The notes: generated by a model from the sequence alone, not told the origin. 64,000 nucleotides of DNA from Gemmatimonas aurantiaca (GCF_037190085.1 NZ_JBBCJO010000012.1:62001-126000), one strand, 5' to 3'; counted from the stretch's first letter, positions 1 to 8,859 are shown. Translations and numbers: made by a program.

Positions 1-745
1 CCGCCTCGTCGACCACGGCCACCACCAGTCGTGCGAGATGTGGGGGACCGCCCAGCGCGGCGGGGAATGCCTCATTGCGTACGAACTCCCATCGGCGACC
101 GGGGACACGACCGGCAAACCGGAATGGTCCGCTGCCCACCGGATTCGTGGAGAACGCGTGTGACCGCCACCGCGCGCGTGGGACGCTGTCCAGCAGGTGT
201 CGTGGCACGATGGGCAGTTCGGCAAAGATGAGCGGCAGCGTGGGTTGCGGTGTCAGGAACTGCACACGCACCGTCTGACTGTCCGGGGTCGCGATGCGCT
301 GCACGATGGACACATCCGCCCGGCGCGGCGATCCCAGGGCGGAGTCGGCCGCGGCGTCGAATGTGAACGCCACGTCGTGCGCGGTCATGGGCTCACCGTC
401 ATGCCAGCGTAACTCGGGGGCAAGCGTGAAGGTCACCGCGCGTCGGTCGCTGTCCCACTGCCATCCCCGCGCCGCATAGGGCTCCGGCTGCAGTAGGCTG
501 TCCAGCCGCACGAGCGTCACGAACACGGCATGGCGCTGCAACTGTCGGGACAGCGGATGAATGGTGATCAGCGGATTGCCCGATTCGAGATCGGTTCCCG
601 ATGCCATCACCACGGTGCCCGGTGCACGCGGCGGCGCCCCACACGCCGAGCACAGGCCGGCCAGCAGCCCCATCATCAGTCCGATCGGAAGCCGCGCGCG
701 CACCCGGAAGCGCCGCGCCCATCGTTTCCGGGTTGACGTTCCCAT
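1..745 (-). CDS. ABC transporter substrate-binding lipoprotein, family 5 (3' end outside window)
   Basis: This frame is open from an ATG at 745 to the left edge (248 codons), with no stop in view. The N-terminus has a basic start (TRKRWARRFR), a hydrophobic stretch and cysteines at residues 32 and 35, of which Cys35 (LCSAC) is a plausible lipidation site. The mature part reads like the N-terminal lobe of SBP_bac_5 (DppA/OppA) proteins, with LRWHDGEPMTAHDVAFTFD and NPVGSGPFRF. The family captures peptides or nickel-like ligands outside the membrane and delivers them to DppB/DppC-type permeases. It diverges from the permease gene at 767 with only 21 bases between starts, so promoters must lie inside the coding regions. 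The ligand cannot be told from this fragment. Confidence 0.9.
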   Translation of the reverse strand, partial: MGTSTRKRWARRFRVRARLPIGLMMGLLAGLCSACGAPPRAPGTVVMASGTDLESGNPLITIHPLSRQLQRHAVFVTLVRLDSLLQPEPYAARGWQWDSDRRAVTFTLAPELRWHDGEPMTAHDVAFTFDAAADSALGSPRRADVSIVQRIATPDSQTVRVQFLTPQPTLPLIFAELPIVPRHLLDSVPRARWRSHAFSTNPVGSGPFRFAGRVPGRRWEFVRNEAFPAALGGPPHLARLVVAVVDEA

Positions 746-766
746 CCCCGATGCGATCATCCTGCC

Positions 767-1741
767 GTGCGCCGATTCTCATTGCGCGTGTTCGACGCGC
801 TCGTGCTGCTCTGGCTCGTCATCTCCATCACCTTCGCGCTCATCCATCTGGCGCCGGGTGATCCGGCGACGTTGCTGATTGCGCCCACCGCATCGGCCGA
901 CGAGGCAGCGCGCCTGAGAACCCAACTGGGGCTCGACGCCCCGCTTCCGGTGCAATATGTGCGCTGGGTGCTGGACGTGCTGCGGGGCGATCTCGGCGTC
1001 AGTCTCACGCGGGCCATGCCGGTCACCGCGGTGATCGCGGAAGCACTGCCGGTGTCGCTGTTCCTGGGCGGCGTGTCGCTGGCCATCACCTTCCTGGCCG
1101 GCACGCTGCTGGGCGTGTGGCAGGCGTTGCGCGCATCGACGATGCTGGATCGTGCGATGTCGGTGCTGGGCACCGTGCTGTATGCCGCCCCCAGCTTCTG
1201 GCTCGCGCTGGCGCTCGTCACGCTGTTCACATCGGGGGTGGTCTGGCTGGAGCTTCCGGCCTGGATGCGGCTCCCCGCCTTCGGCATGCAGGACCCGGGC
1301 GCCGACGTGCCCACCTGGATGGATCGGTGGCGACATGCGGTGTTGCCGCTGCTGGTGCTCAGTGTGCCCGGCGTGGCCGGTGTGACCCGGTTCGCGCGAC
1401 AGAGTTTTCGTGAAGCCGCCGAATCGCCGCACGTGACCAGCGCCACGGCGCGTGGGCTCTCGCAACCGCGTGTGGAGTGGCATCACGTCGTCCGCAATGC
1501 GCTCACGCCGCTGGTCGTGCTCTTCGGACTCACGTTGCCGGGCGTGATCGCGGGTTCGGTGTTCGTCGAGCAGGTGTTCGCCTGGCCCGGGCTCGGACGC
1601 ACCATGCTGCAGGCCATCGCCGGTCGCGACTATCCGGTGGTGCTGGGTCTCACGCTCGTGTACGCGGCCACGGTGATCACCTCCAATCTGCTGGCGGACG
1701 TGCTGCTATGGTGGCTCGATCCGCGGCGGCGCACGGCGTGA
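767..1741 (+). CDS. ABC transporter permease, DppB/OppB type
   Basis: This is a 324-residue inner-membrane permease that starts at GTG. It opens with a short cytoplasmic tail and first membrane helix, then the conserved HLAPGDP segment (residues 27-33) and a periplasmic loop that includes PLPVQYVRWVLDVLRGDLG, all typical of DppB-type subunits. The EAA loop region (EAAESPHVTSATARGL) that contacts the ATPase is present near residue 220. The C-terminal PGVIAGSVFVEQVFAWPGLG block is also canonical. It pairs with the DppC-type gene 49 bases downstream and, by context, with the divergent binding protein at 745. No ATPase gene is in the window, so the energising subunits are either encoded to the left or shared. 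Confidence 0.93.
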   Translation: MRRFSLRVFDALVLLWLVISITFALIHLAPGDPATLLIAPTASADEAARLRTQLGLDAPLPVQYVRWVLDVLRGDLGVSLTRAMPVTAVIAEALPVSLFLGGVSLAITFLAGTLLGVWQALRASTMLDRAMSVLGTVLYAAPSFWLALALVTLFTSGVVWLELPAWMRLPAFGMQDPGADVPTWMDRWRHAVLPLLVLSVPGVAGVTRFARQSFREAAESPHVTSATARGLSQPRVEWHHVVRNALTPLVVLFGLTLPGVIAGSVFVEQVFAWPGLGRTMLQAIAGRDYPVVLGLTLVYAATVITSNLLADVLLWWLDPRRRTA

Positions 1742-1790
1742 GGCATTCGCGTGAGCGTTTGCATGAGCGCGGTCCCATGAGGGCGACCAC

Positions 1791-2633
1791 ATGAGCGCTC
1801 CCGATCGTCGCGTGTGGGCCGGTGGTGCGACGCTGATGCTGCTGGTGCTCTGCGCGCTGCTGGTGCCGTGGATGGCCTCATCCGAATCGCGGGATATCGG
1901 CGACGTGCTCGCGACGCGGCTGGTCGCGCCCTTCTCACGGGACGCCCTGGGCACCTGGCATCTGCTCGGCACCGATGCCTTCGGACGTGATCTCTTCGTG
2001 CGATTGTGGGTGGGCGCGCGCATCTCGCTGCTGGTGGCCGTGGCCGGATCGGCATTGTCGGGCGCCATCGGCATCGCGGCCGGCGCACTGGCCGGCTGGG
2101 CGGAGGGATGGCCCGACCGCATCATCACCGCGTTGGGGGATGCATTGCTGGCCATTCCCCGTCTGGTGCTGCTGCTGGTGATCGCCGCGCTCTGGGGACC
2201 GGGGCTCTGGGTGGTGATCGTCGTGCTGGGTCTCACCGGTTGGATGGCGGTGATGCGCCTCGTGCGCGCCGAGGTGCTGCAGGTGCGGTTGCAATCGTAT
2301 GTGGAAGGCGCCGATGCCCTGGGTGTGCCGGCCCCCCGTGTGTTGTGGCGTCATGTGCTGCCGAATGCGCTGGGCAGTGCGACCGTGGCCATGACCCTCG
2401 GCGTGGGCAATGCCATCGTGCTCGAGAGTGGGTTGTCGTTTCTCGGTCTCGGTGTGCAGCCGCCCACCGCGAGTTGGGGCAACATGATCGCCGGTGGACG
2501 GGAATGGCTGCTCACCGCACCCTGGATCGCGCTGGCGCCCGGTGTGTTGCTCATCGTGACCGTGGTGGCGTGCACGATGCTGGGGGAAGCCCTCAGGAAC
2601 AGGCGGATATACCATAAAAACGGTCGAGCTTGA
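1791..2633 (+). CDS. ABC transporter permease, DppC/OppC type
   Basis: This 280-residue protein is the second permease half of the peptide-type importer. After the first helix it has LLGTDAFGRDLFVRLWVGAR, the hallmark of DppC subunits, then five more hydrophobic segments. An EAA-like loop (YVEGADALGVPAPRVLWRHV) and the SFLGLGVQPPTASWGNMI block lie near the C-terminus, as the family has them. The C-terminal tail (RNRRIYHKNGRA) is not the usual LRDALDPR-type ending, so the last residues have diverged. It follows the DppB-type gene in the same orientation and is likely co-transcribed. A TTGACT hexamer overlaps its stop codon, but no convincing -10 follows. Confidence 0.93.
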   Translation: MSAPDRRVWAGGATLMLLVLCALLVPWMASSESRDIGDVLATRLVAPFSRDALGTWHLLGTDAFGRDLFVRLWVGARISLLVAVAGSALSGAIGIAAGALAGWAEGWPDRIITALGDALLAIPRLVLLLVIAALWGPGLWVVIVVLGLTGWMAVMRLVRAEVLQVRLQSYVEGADALGVPAPRVLWRHVLPNALGSATVAMTLGVGNAIVLESGLSFLGLGVQPPTASWGNMIAGGREWLLTAPWIALAPGVLLIVTVVACTMLGEALRNRRIYHKNGRA

Positions 2634-2741
2634 CTTGATTGGGAATGGGACGGACATTGGCGTCAGGCGTTGAGCCGCTTGGCCGTTGAGCCGCTCGGCG
2701 ATCTAACGCCCATTTTCCATTTCACCTGAACGAGGTGCAAG

Positions 2742-2933
2742 ATGAAAAGATGTGCTAAGGTATTCGCAGCGATGATGGCCGTCTCGCTGCTCCCAGTGTC
2801 GGCCTCGGTCGCCACGCCCGCTCCGACTCCGCTCCTGTGCACGGAGGATGGGCCGTGCGCAACTCCGAATCCCAACGTGGATTGTTGGGATGGGATCTGG
2901 CATTACAACACGTGCGCCTCGACCTGCATTTGA
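2742..2933 (+). CDS. small secreted Cys-containing peptide
   Basis: This gene encodes 63 residues with a clear signal peptide: MKRC, then a hydrophobic core (AAMMAVSLLPVSASVA) ending around residue 24. The remaining segment of about 39 residues is Pro-rich and holds five cysteines, ending in CASTCI. A GAGG Shine-Dalgarno sits seven bases before the ATG. Base composition from here to about 4150 is visibly less GC-rich than in the neighbours. A perfect hairpin follows at once, then a secreted beta-propeller gene. I do not recognise the family. The layout recalls Bacteroidota small secreted peptides encoded next to 6-bladed beta-propeller proteins, but there is no NVEALA motif. A processed peptide, structural partner or signal is possible. 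Confidence 0.72.
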   Translation: MKRCAKVFAAMMAVSLLPVSASVATPAPTPLLCTEDGPCATPNPNVDCWDGIWHYNTCASTCI

Positions 2934-2940
2934 TTACGGT

Positions 2941-2970
2941 ATGGGGCCTCGTCATCTGACGGGGCCCCAT
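2941..2970 (+). terminator. perfect hairpin between small peptide and propeller genes
   Basis: The 30 bases read atggggcc-t-cgtc-atct-gacg-g-ggccccat, so two nested perfect stems (8 bp and 4 bp) close a four-base loop with only a T/G pair between them. It lies eight bases after the peptide stop codon and 32 bases before the propeller start. There is no clean T-run directly after it, so it may be a partial terminator or an mRNA-stabilising 3' structure that leaves the downstream gene at a lower level. Confidence 0.65.
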
Positions 2971-3001
2971 AAGTCTTGCCAACCAATTTTCTATATTCGT
3001 C

Positions 3002-4144
3002 ATGCGGGACATCATTCCATCGGCGCTCTTCATTGTGACCGCGCTGATAACTCAAAACACAGCGATCGCCGCACAGCCAGTAGCTAGAGACTGGCAACTT
3101 CCATCGACCCCCAGTCTGGTGATCGGTGACGCCGATGGACCTTCCGAGCGCATATTTGGACGTATCGTCGGGGTTGTCCTGCTGTCCGATGGAACTCTTG
3201 CTGTCGCTGACCAGCAGGCCCTGCAAGTCCGTTTCTTCGGAGTGGATGGCCGGACGATCAAGACGGTTGGGCGCGCAGGTGGAGGTCCGGGCGAGTTCCG
3301 TACCATTCTGTCCCTGCACCGATGTGCCGGAGACACGGTTGTGGTCTATGATCCTTTCGCCATGCGCCTCACGCATCTAGGACCACGGGGAGATCTGATC
3401 CGCACGACGAATGTTCAGTCCTTCTCTGAGGGAGGTGCTCCTCCCTATGAGCTGACCTGCAATGGCCGAGGGCAGCTACTGCTTGTCAATCGGTCGCCTG
3501 CACCACCGGAGGGAATCGGCCCACGCCGTCCTCTGGTGCGTCTTACATTGGCCGATGGTAAAGGATCTCCCGTTTCCATCGACACTGTTCGCGCTTCGGA
3601 GCGGTACTTCAATGGACAGAGTGACTTCCCCCGTCCCCTTGGCAAGGTGACAGCAGCGGTACTCTCCGGGAGCCGCGCATACGTGAGTACTGGAGACCAT
3701 GGCGGTGTGCGTGCATACGATCTCACTGGACGTTTCCTCGGCGTCGTCGCACCGACGCCGAGCACTCCCATCCGGATCTCCTCGGCGCAACTGAATCGTT
3801 TCATCGAGGATGAACTGGATCGGTATGGCACAGGAGATCGCAGTACACGGGAGCGCTTCCTGCGGTCACTGCCCTACAACACCGAGCTTCCCGCACACCG
3901 GCGACTACTCGTCGATGCACACGATCGTCTCTGGGTCGAAACCTATCCTACTCCTGGTGCCATATTCATACGATGGACCGTGCTGTCACCGACCGGACAG
4001 AGAATCGGTGCGGTGAATGTCCCTGCCGAATTCCATCTATACGATGCCAACGGGGATGGGATCGTTGGAACTGGATTGTCGGCAGGCGGTGTCCCGCAGA
4101 CCTGGAGATTTACACTGGATACCCGCCGGAGTGGCGCTCGCTGA
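3002..4144 (+). CDS. secreted 6-bladed beta-propeller protein
   Basis: This 380-residue protein has an N-terminal signal peptide ending near residue 24 (ITQNTAIAAQ). It then carries repeated propeller strands such as GVVLLSDGTLAVADQQALQV, followed by the family signature GRAGGGPGEF near residue 90. These proteins resemble NHL/TolB-like propellers annotated as 6-bladed beta-propeller in Bacteroidota and Gemmatimonadota, and most have no assigned substrate. It is a paralogue of the protein encoded at 9303, which has GRAGRGPGEYTRVQKL in the same place. It lies downstream of the small Cys peptide with a hairpin between. No Shine-Dalgarno is obvious before the ATG, which fits weak or coupled translation. 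Confidence 0.82.
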   Translation: MRDIIPSALFIVTALITQNTAIAAQPVARDWQLPSTPSLVIGDADGPSERIFGRIVGVVLLSDGTLAVADQQALQVRFFGVDGRTIKTVGRAGGGPGEFRTILSLHRCAGDTVVVYDPFAMRLTHLGPRGDLIRTTNVQSFSEGGAPPYELTCNGRGQLLLVNRSPAPPEGIGPRRPLVRLTLADGKGSPVSIDTVRASERYFNGQSDFPRPLGKVTAAVLSGSRAYVSTGDHGGVRAYDLTGRFLGVVAPTPSTPIRISSAQLNRFIEDELDRYGTGDRSTRERFLRSLPYNTELPAHRRLLVDAHDRLWVETYPTPGAIFIRWTVLSPTGQRIGAVNVPAEFHLYDANGDGIVGTGLSAGGVPQTWRFTLDTRRSGAR

Positions 4145-4367
4145 GTCGTACGAACCGGCGAGCGCCGAGCCAACGGGGCCGACGGCGTATCGCATGACTT
4201 AGATGAGTAGCGCATCACCACCGAGTTGCGCCGGTCCATCAGGCAGATGTCACCAGCGGCCATCCACTTCTTCGATGCCCGTGACGGTGAACGTACCGCC
4301 ATCCGCCTGCCTCCGGCCCACATCCGCAGTTATCCAGTCCAGAGTCGGGGCTACCCCCTTCGCTCTA

Positions 4368-7313
4368 TCAGAGGGTGCTTTCGGGTGCCCGCCGGACGAG
4401 GAAGGTCACGATCCCCCGCGGACCCGTCGAGAAGGACATGTCCTGCTCACAGAGCATGGCCTCGCCGATGGGCGTTTCATCGAGCCGGCACGGCGTGGCC
4501 GCCCACGGTCCCGGAAACGGCAAGCGCCAGGTGCCCGCGACATCACGATCGAGGCAGTTCACTGCGCGCAATATCACGGCCGCGGGATCGTGCCGTGAAA
4601 TGGTTACGGCGCTGACGTCGAGCCCATCCCCATGCAGTGACGGACCGGCGAGCAGCAATGACGTGTCTCCGATGGTCTCATGCTCTACGGCGCTCATGCG
4701 CAAGTCACGCCACGTCTCCCCCATCAACGGCAGCAGGAGATCGTCGCTCGCCTGAGCGAGCCCGGCGGGCACGAGTTCGTTCATGTCGTCGATCAGCAGC
4801 AGCGCCACCCGCGCAGTGTACTCACCCTGGCACTGCGCGTCCGGAGTGCTCGCCGGCCAACCGGCATGCCCCGGCCGCTCCGGGATGGATGACCGCGACA
4901 GTTCGCCGATGGCGCGCAGGAGCGTCACGCCGAGTTTTCCGTCGGCCACATACCCTTCGGCGAGTCCGTCGGACAACAGCGCGGCGCCGCGGGTGCGCGT
5001 GTGCTGCAGCAACCAGCGATGGAGCGGCATGCCGTCCGGCACGCCTTCACGGGCATGCGACGAAGGCAGAATGGGCGCGCGCACCACGGGGCCGAATGCG
5101 GCATCGGCAAGCACATCGCCATCGTGAATATCGGTATGCCACACCAAACGCGTGCGATGGTCCGTGCGCTGATTGTGCATGTGCACGCGACACTCCACGA
5201 CATCACTGCCGGCGTTCACGCGGAGTGTGGTGGTCACACGGATGGCACCACGAGGCGTGCCTGGCGCCGAGCCATCGCCCAATGTCCACACGATGTCCAC
5301 CGCTGCACGCAGCGGGCCCCGTTCACGAATCCGTACCGCACGGACGGCCAGGCGTACGGACACACCAGGCGACGGGGTGTAACTGTCGCCCGTATCAGCG
5401 CACGATTCCACGCGCAGGGCGTCGTGCAGCGTCCGTTGCGGCGTGGCGATCGTGACGATGCCGTCACGCGTCACGTCGACGCGCACACACCCATTGTCGA
5501 GCCGGGTGCGCTCCCCGTCCTCCTTCACCTGCACGGGCAGCGGCGCCGCATCGTTCGGTATGGTGTCCAGTGACATGGGGTCCAGATGTCCCACCCGCAG
5601 CCCCATCGCCGGCACCTCCGGCATCCACGCGAGCATCCGCTGTTCGACCACGAGATCGTTGTCCGGATAGTGCTGCGGCGACTCCCGCCGCTCCCAGGCC
5701 AACCTGGGTGAACCCAGCGGCTGAACGATCAGCGTACCGGTGCGGGGCACGAGAAGATCGCGTGGCAGATCGCGTGGCAGATCCAGTGGCAGCTCGCGCA
5801 GCAGATTGTCCGGCAGTTCAGGTGTCCGCGCATCGGCACTGGCCGGCCCCACCGGTACATCGGCGATGGTGGTGCGGAGCGTGAGATGGGTCAGCCCTCC
5901 GCGCGCCCGGGCGGCGCGGTTGCGTATCACCACGGGCGCCTCTCCGGGTGTGAGCGCGCGTGACCGGGCGTCGACCACGTCGTGCTCCAGCGCCAACTGC
6001 AACGCGGCCTCGCGAAGTCCGCGTCCCTGCTCCGCCACGCCTTCCTGCGCCACGTCCATGGCCCGCGCGACCGCGTCCACCGAACAGCCGCACAGCGTGT
6101 CGTGCGGATGCATGGCCAGCAACGACTCCCACGCGGTATCCAGCAACGCCGGCAACTGGGCCATGGTGAGACGCGCCGATGGACTCACCGCACGATGGGC
6201 GCCGAGCCGGTCGTGCAACACCGCCAGTGCCAGCCACGGCTCCACGTCCCGCAGCAGTCCCCGCTCGAGCCGGGCATTGTGCCGCTTCTGGTGGGCACGC
6301 GTGGCAAGCGTGCCGCCGAGCGTCCAGGTGTAGCCGTATGAATCGCGCAGTTCACCCGCGACCCGCGGCAGGACCCCGGCCTGCGCACAACGGGCCGCCG
6401 CCTCGTGGAATCGATCGGCCCAGGTTTGCAGGGTGGTAGACTGCAGTGTGGTCACCGCTGCCGTAGCGGTCTCCATGACTCCAGCGCTCTCCGCGGCCCC
6501 GGCAGCCCGCCGCAACGCCGCGAGCGCCACCGCAAGATCGGGCTGCCGCGCATGATGATCCGCGCCATTGAGCAGCAGGACCACACCGGTGCGATTCCGT
6601 TGCGCGAACAGATCCTGCAGCCGACCCCAGCGCTCCGCCGCCGCCATCGCTTCCACCGGAAGCGCGCTGCCGAATTCATAGCCGTCAGGCGGCAGATGGT
6701 GCACGAACACCGACGCGCCATCGGGGCCTCTCCATTCGAACGCGTCGGTGGGTGGCAGAGAAGCACCGCCCGCTCCGCGCCACACGACCGCCACCGGCAG
6801 TCCAAAGCCGGCTGCGATCTGCGGAAGCGCGGCCGGGTGTCCGAAGGTATCCGGACAGTAGGCCACCTGCGGAGCCCGCGCGCCAAAGCGGCCCAGCACA
6901 CGCCGACCGGCTTCGAGATTGCGGACGATCGCTTCGCCGCCGGGAATGAGGTTGTCGGCCAGCACGAACCACGGGCCGGCCTCCAGGCAGCCGTCACGCA
7001 GCGCCGCCGCCAGCCGTTCGAACCGCTCCGGCCGCACGGTCAGATAGTCGAGCAGCGTGATCGCCTGCCCATCGAGCAGGAAGGGGCCCCCGCCGTCATC
7101 GGCCAGCAAGGCATCGATGAGCGCGACCAGCCGCTGCCGGAACCGCGGCAGGGGATGATACCACTCCCGGTCCCAGTGTGTATGCGACACCACACACACC
7201 ACTAGCGGCGTGGAGTGGGACATCACCGGCCCCGCAGCGGTGTGTGCCGATGCCGGCCTATCCGCCGCCGTCGCCGACGACACCACAAAAACCGGTTTCC
7301 CATGGGGAGTCAC
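4368..7313 (-). CDS. glycoside hydrolase family 38 alpha-mannosidase
   Basis: The protein is 981 residues from the ATG at 7313. An in-frame ATG at 7223 would give 951 residues starting MSHSTPLVVC, just before the conserved domain, and family members usually start there. The upstream start does have GGGGTGA at SD distance, so the start is unsettled. The GH38 catalytic domain opens with VSHTHWDREW (zinc-binding His and Asp) and contains CPDTFGHPA, whose Asp is the nucleophile. A middle-domain motif HPHDTLCGCSVDA follows, and the C-terminal half is the beta-sandwich region. HPHDTLCGCS resembles the bacterial MngB-like branch. There is no signal peptide, so it is probably a cytoplasmic enzyme acting on alpha-mannosyl oligosaccharides or mannosylglycerate-like substrates. 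It is monocistronic, converging on the propeller gene. Confidence 0.92.
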   Translation of the reverse strand: MTPHGKPVFVVSSATAADRPASAHTAAGPVMSHSTPLVVCVVSHTHWDREWYHPLPRFRQRLVALIDALLADDGGGPFLLDGQAITLLDYLTVRPERFERLAAALRDGCLEAGPWFVLADNLIPGGEAIVRNLEAGRRVLGRFGARAPQVAYCPDTFGHPAALPQIAAGFGLPVAVVWRGAGGASLPPTDAFEWRGPDGASVFVHHLPPDGYEFGSALPVEAMAAAERWGRLQDLFAQRNRTGVVLLLNGADHHARQPDLAVALAALRRAAGAAESAGVMETATAAVTTLQSTTLQTWADRFHEAAARCAQAGVLPRVAGELRDSYGYTWTLGGTLATRAHQKRHNARLERGLLRDVEPWLALAVLHDRLGAHRAVSPSARLTMAQLPALLDTAWESLLAMHPHDTLCGCSVDAVARAMDVAQEGVAEQGRGLREAALQLALEHDVVDARSRALTPGEAPVVIRNRAARARGGLTHLTLRTTIADVPVGPASADARTPELPDNLLRELPLDLPRDLPRDLLVPRTGTLIVQPLGSPRLAWERRESPQHYPDNDLVVEQRMLAWMPEVPAMGLRVGHLDPMSLDTIPNDAAPLPVQVKEDGERTRLDNGCVRVDVTRDGIVTIATPQRTLHDALRVESCADTGDSYTPSPGVSVRLAVRAVRIRERGPLRAAVDIVWTLGDGSAPGTPRGAIRVTTTLRVNAGSDVVECRVHMHNQRTDHRTRLVWHTDIHDGDVLADAAFGPVVRAPILPSSHAREGVPDGMPLHRWLLQHTRTRGAALLSDGLAEGYVADGKLGVTLLRAIGELSRSSIPERPGHAGWPASTPDAQCQGEYTARVALLLIDDMNELVPAGLAQASDDLLLPLMGETWRDLRMSAVEHETIGDTSLLLAGPSLHGDGLDVSAVTISRHDPAAVILRAVNCLDRDVAGTWRLPFPGPWAATPCRLDETPIGEAMLCEQDMSFSTGPRGIVTFLVRRAPESTL

Positions 7314-7441
7314 CCCGGCAAGCTACGCCACCGGTCCTGCCCCGGGCCAGCGCGGCATGGTTGACCGTGTGGTTGACCATCGGAAGACGGGCGTCGAGCT
7401 TTCCTCAGCGACACCACCTCCTCTTTCCCGCGGATTGACGC

Positions 7442-8074
7442 TTGGAGTTCCTGACTCAGTTTTTCGACCGGCTGCGCGATCTGCCGGCGCTGGTGCAGTG
7501 GGCCGGTTACTTCGGTCTCACCCTCATCATTTTCGCCGAAACGGGACTGCTGGTGGGATTCTTCCTGCCGGGCGACTCGCTGCTGGTGACGGCTGGCCTG
7601 CTCGCGGCTGACCCCGCCTTCGGCCTCAACGTGTGGCTGCTCGGCGCCATTCTCACGGTGGCGGCCATCGTTGGCGACACTGTGGGGTACAACGTCGGCA
7701 AGACCGCGGGTCCCCGCATCTTCACGCGCGAGGATTCCCTGTTCTTTCACAAGGATCACCTGCTGCGTGCCCAGGCCTTCTACGAGAAACACGGCGGCAA
7801 GACGATCATCATTGCCCGGTTCATGCCGATCGTCCGCACGTTCGCGCCGGTCGTCGCCGGCGTGGGACGCATGGAGTATCGTGCGTTCCTCACGTACAAC
7901 GTCATCGGGGGCGTGCTCTGGATCTGGAGCATGCTGCTCACGGGGTGGGTCCTCGCCCGCACCGTGCCCACGGTGGCCGACCACGTCGAGAAGGTCATTC
8001 TCGTGGTGGTGTTCCTGTCGATCCTGCCCGGGATCATCGCCTGGCTGAAAGAGCGCCGTCGTGTGCGCGCCTGA
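7442..8074 (+). CDS. DedA family membrane protein (VTT domain)
   Basis: This 210-residue integral membrane protein starts at TTG. Its first half has the DedA segment FAETGLLVGFFLPGDSLLVTAG, with the conserved E and PGD. The second half has the amphipathic-helix region FYEKHGGKTIIIARFMPIVR followed by TFAPVVAGVGRMEYRAFLTYN, the signature of the VTT/SNARE-associated fold. DedA/TMEM41 relatives act as lipid scramblases or undecaprenyl-phosphate flippases and help maintain the proton motive force. Which of these this member does is unknown. Two or three hydrophobic segments complete the C-terminus, which ends with a basic tail. The superoxide dismutase gene follows 125 bases later in the same direction. 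Confidence 0.92.
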   Translation: MEFLTQFFDRLRDLPALVQWAGYFGLTLIIFAETGLLVGFFLPGDSLLVTAGLLAADPAFGLNVWLLGAILTVAAIVGDTVGYNVGKTAGPRIFTREDSLFFHKDHLLRAQAFYEKHGGKTIIIARFMPIVRTFAPVVAGVGRMEYRAFLTYNVIGGVLWIWSMLLTGWVLARTVPTVADHVEKVILVVVFLSILPGIIAWLKERRRVRA

Positions 8075-8199
8075 GCCGGACAGCAGGTCGTGCTCATGCA
8101 GGACCGTGCCGCCGCAGAAGCAGTCGCATCAGCAGCAGCGGTACGTGGCATCACGTAGTGGTTTCACAACTGGCTCTTCCTCCCTCTGGAGACACCGAG

Positions 8200-8805
8200 A
8201 TGGCTTTTACTCTGCCCGCGTTGCCGTACGCGCCCGATGCGCTCGAGCCCCATATCGACGCACAGACGATGAACATTCACCACGGCAAGCATCACCAGGC
8301 TTACGTCACCAATCTCAATGCCGCGATCGAGAAGGCGCCCGAACTGGCGTCGTGGTCGCTGGATGATCTTTGCCGTCGCATCAACGAAGTGCCGGAAGCG
8401 GTGCGCACCGCCGTGCGCAACAACGGCGGTGGACACTGGAACCACTCACTCTTCTGGGAGCTGATGGCGCCCAAGGCGGGTGGTGAACCCTCGGGTGATC
8501 TGGGCGCCGCGATCACGAAGGCCTTCGGGTCGTTCGCGACGTTCAAGGAGCAGTTCCAGGCGGCTGGCATGGGACGTTTCGGCTCGGGCTGGGCCTGGCT
8601 CGTCTCCACCGATGGCAATCTCTCCATCGTGAGCACGCCCAATCAGGACAATCCGCTCATGGAAGGCAAGCACGCGCTCCTCGGTGTCGACGTGTGGGAG
8701 CACGCGTACTACCTCAAGTACCAGAACCGTCGCGCCGACTATCTCGGCGCGTGGTGGAACGTCGTGAACTGGGCAGCCGTCGCCAAGCGTTACGCCGCGA
8801 AATAG
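8200..8805 (+). CDS. sodA: superoxide dismutase, Mn type
   Basis: The enzyme has 201 residues, normal for the cytoplasmic Fe/Mn superoxide dismutases that disproportionate superoxide. The ATG at 8200 has TCTGGAGA upstream as a Shine-Dalgarno and matches the usual start MAFTLPALPY. Metal ligands are visible as the His in MNIHHGKHH, the second His in GGGHWNHSLFW, and the Asp and His in VDVWEHAYY. GGHWNHSLFW and the Gln in NQDNPLM favour manganese over iron. A strong terminator lies directly after the stop codon, so this gene ends its transcript. Confidence 0.96.
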   Translation: MAFTLPALPYAPDALEPHIDAQTMNIHHGKHHQAYVTNLNAAIEKAPELASWSLDDLCRRINEVPEAVRTAVRNNGGGHWNHSLFWELMAPKAGGEPSGDLGAAITKAFGSFATFKEQFQAAGMGRFGSGWAWLVSTDGNLSIVSTPNQDNPLMEGKHALLGVDVWEHAYYLKYQNRRADYLGAWWNVVNWAAVAKRYAAK

Positions 8806-8817
8806 TTGTACGGCCGA

Positions 8818-8859
8818 TCCCGGCCGGTCTCCTCATCGGACCGGCCGGGATTTTGTTGT
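8818..8859 (+). terminator. rho-independent terminator after sodA
   Basis: A perfect 12-bp stem (tcccggccggtc at 8818-8829 with gaccggccggga at 8839-8850) closes a nine-base loop and is followed by ttttgttgt. It starts 12 bases after the sodA stop codon, a textbook intrinsic terminator. Confidence 0.88.

Noticed and set aside
2630..2660. TTGACT with a possible -10 (GACATT) as promoter of the peptide gene
   Set aside because: The -10 is poor and the -35 overlaps a stop codon. It is too weak to list as a feature.
2669..2699. Tandem gttgagccgct repeat upstream of the small peptide gene
   Set aside because: Only two copies of about 15 bases and no clear promoter or regulator link. I see no basis for a function.
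2742..2933. Assigning the small peptide to the NVEALA family
   Set aside because: The context is similar but the NVEALA motif is missing and the cysteine pattern differs, so only the analogy is reported.
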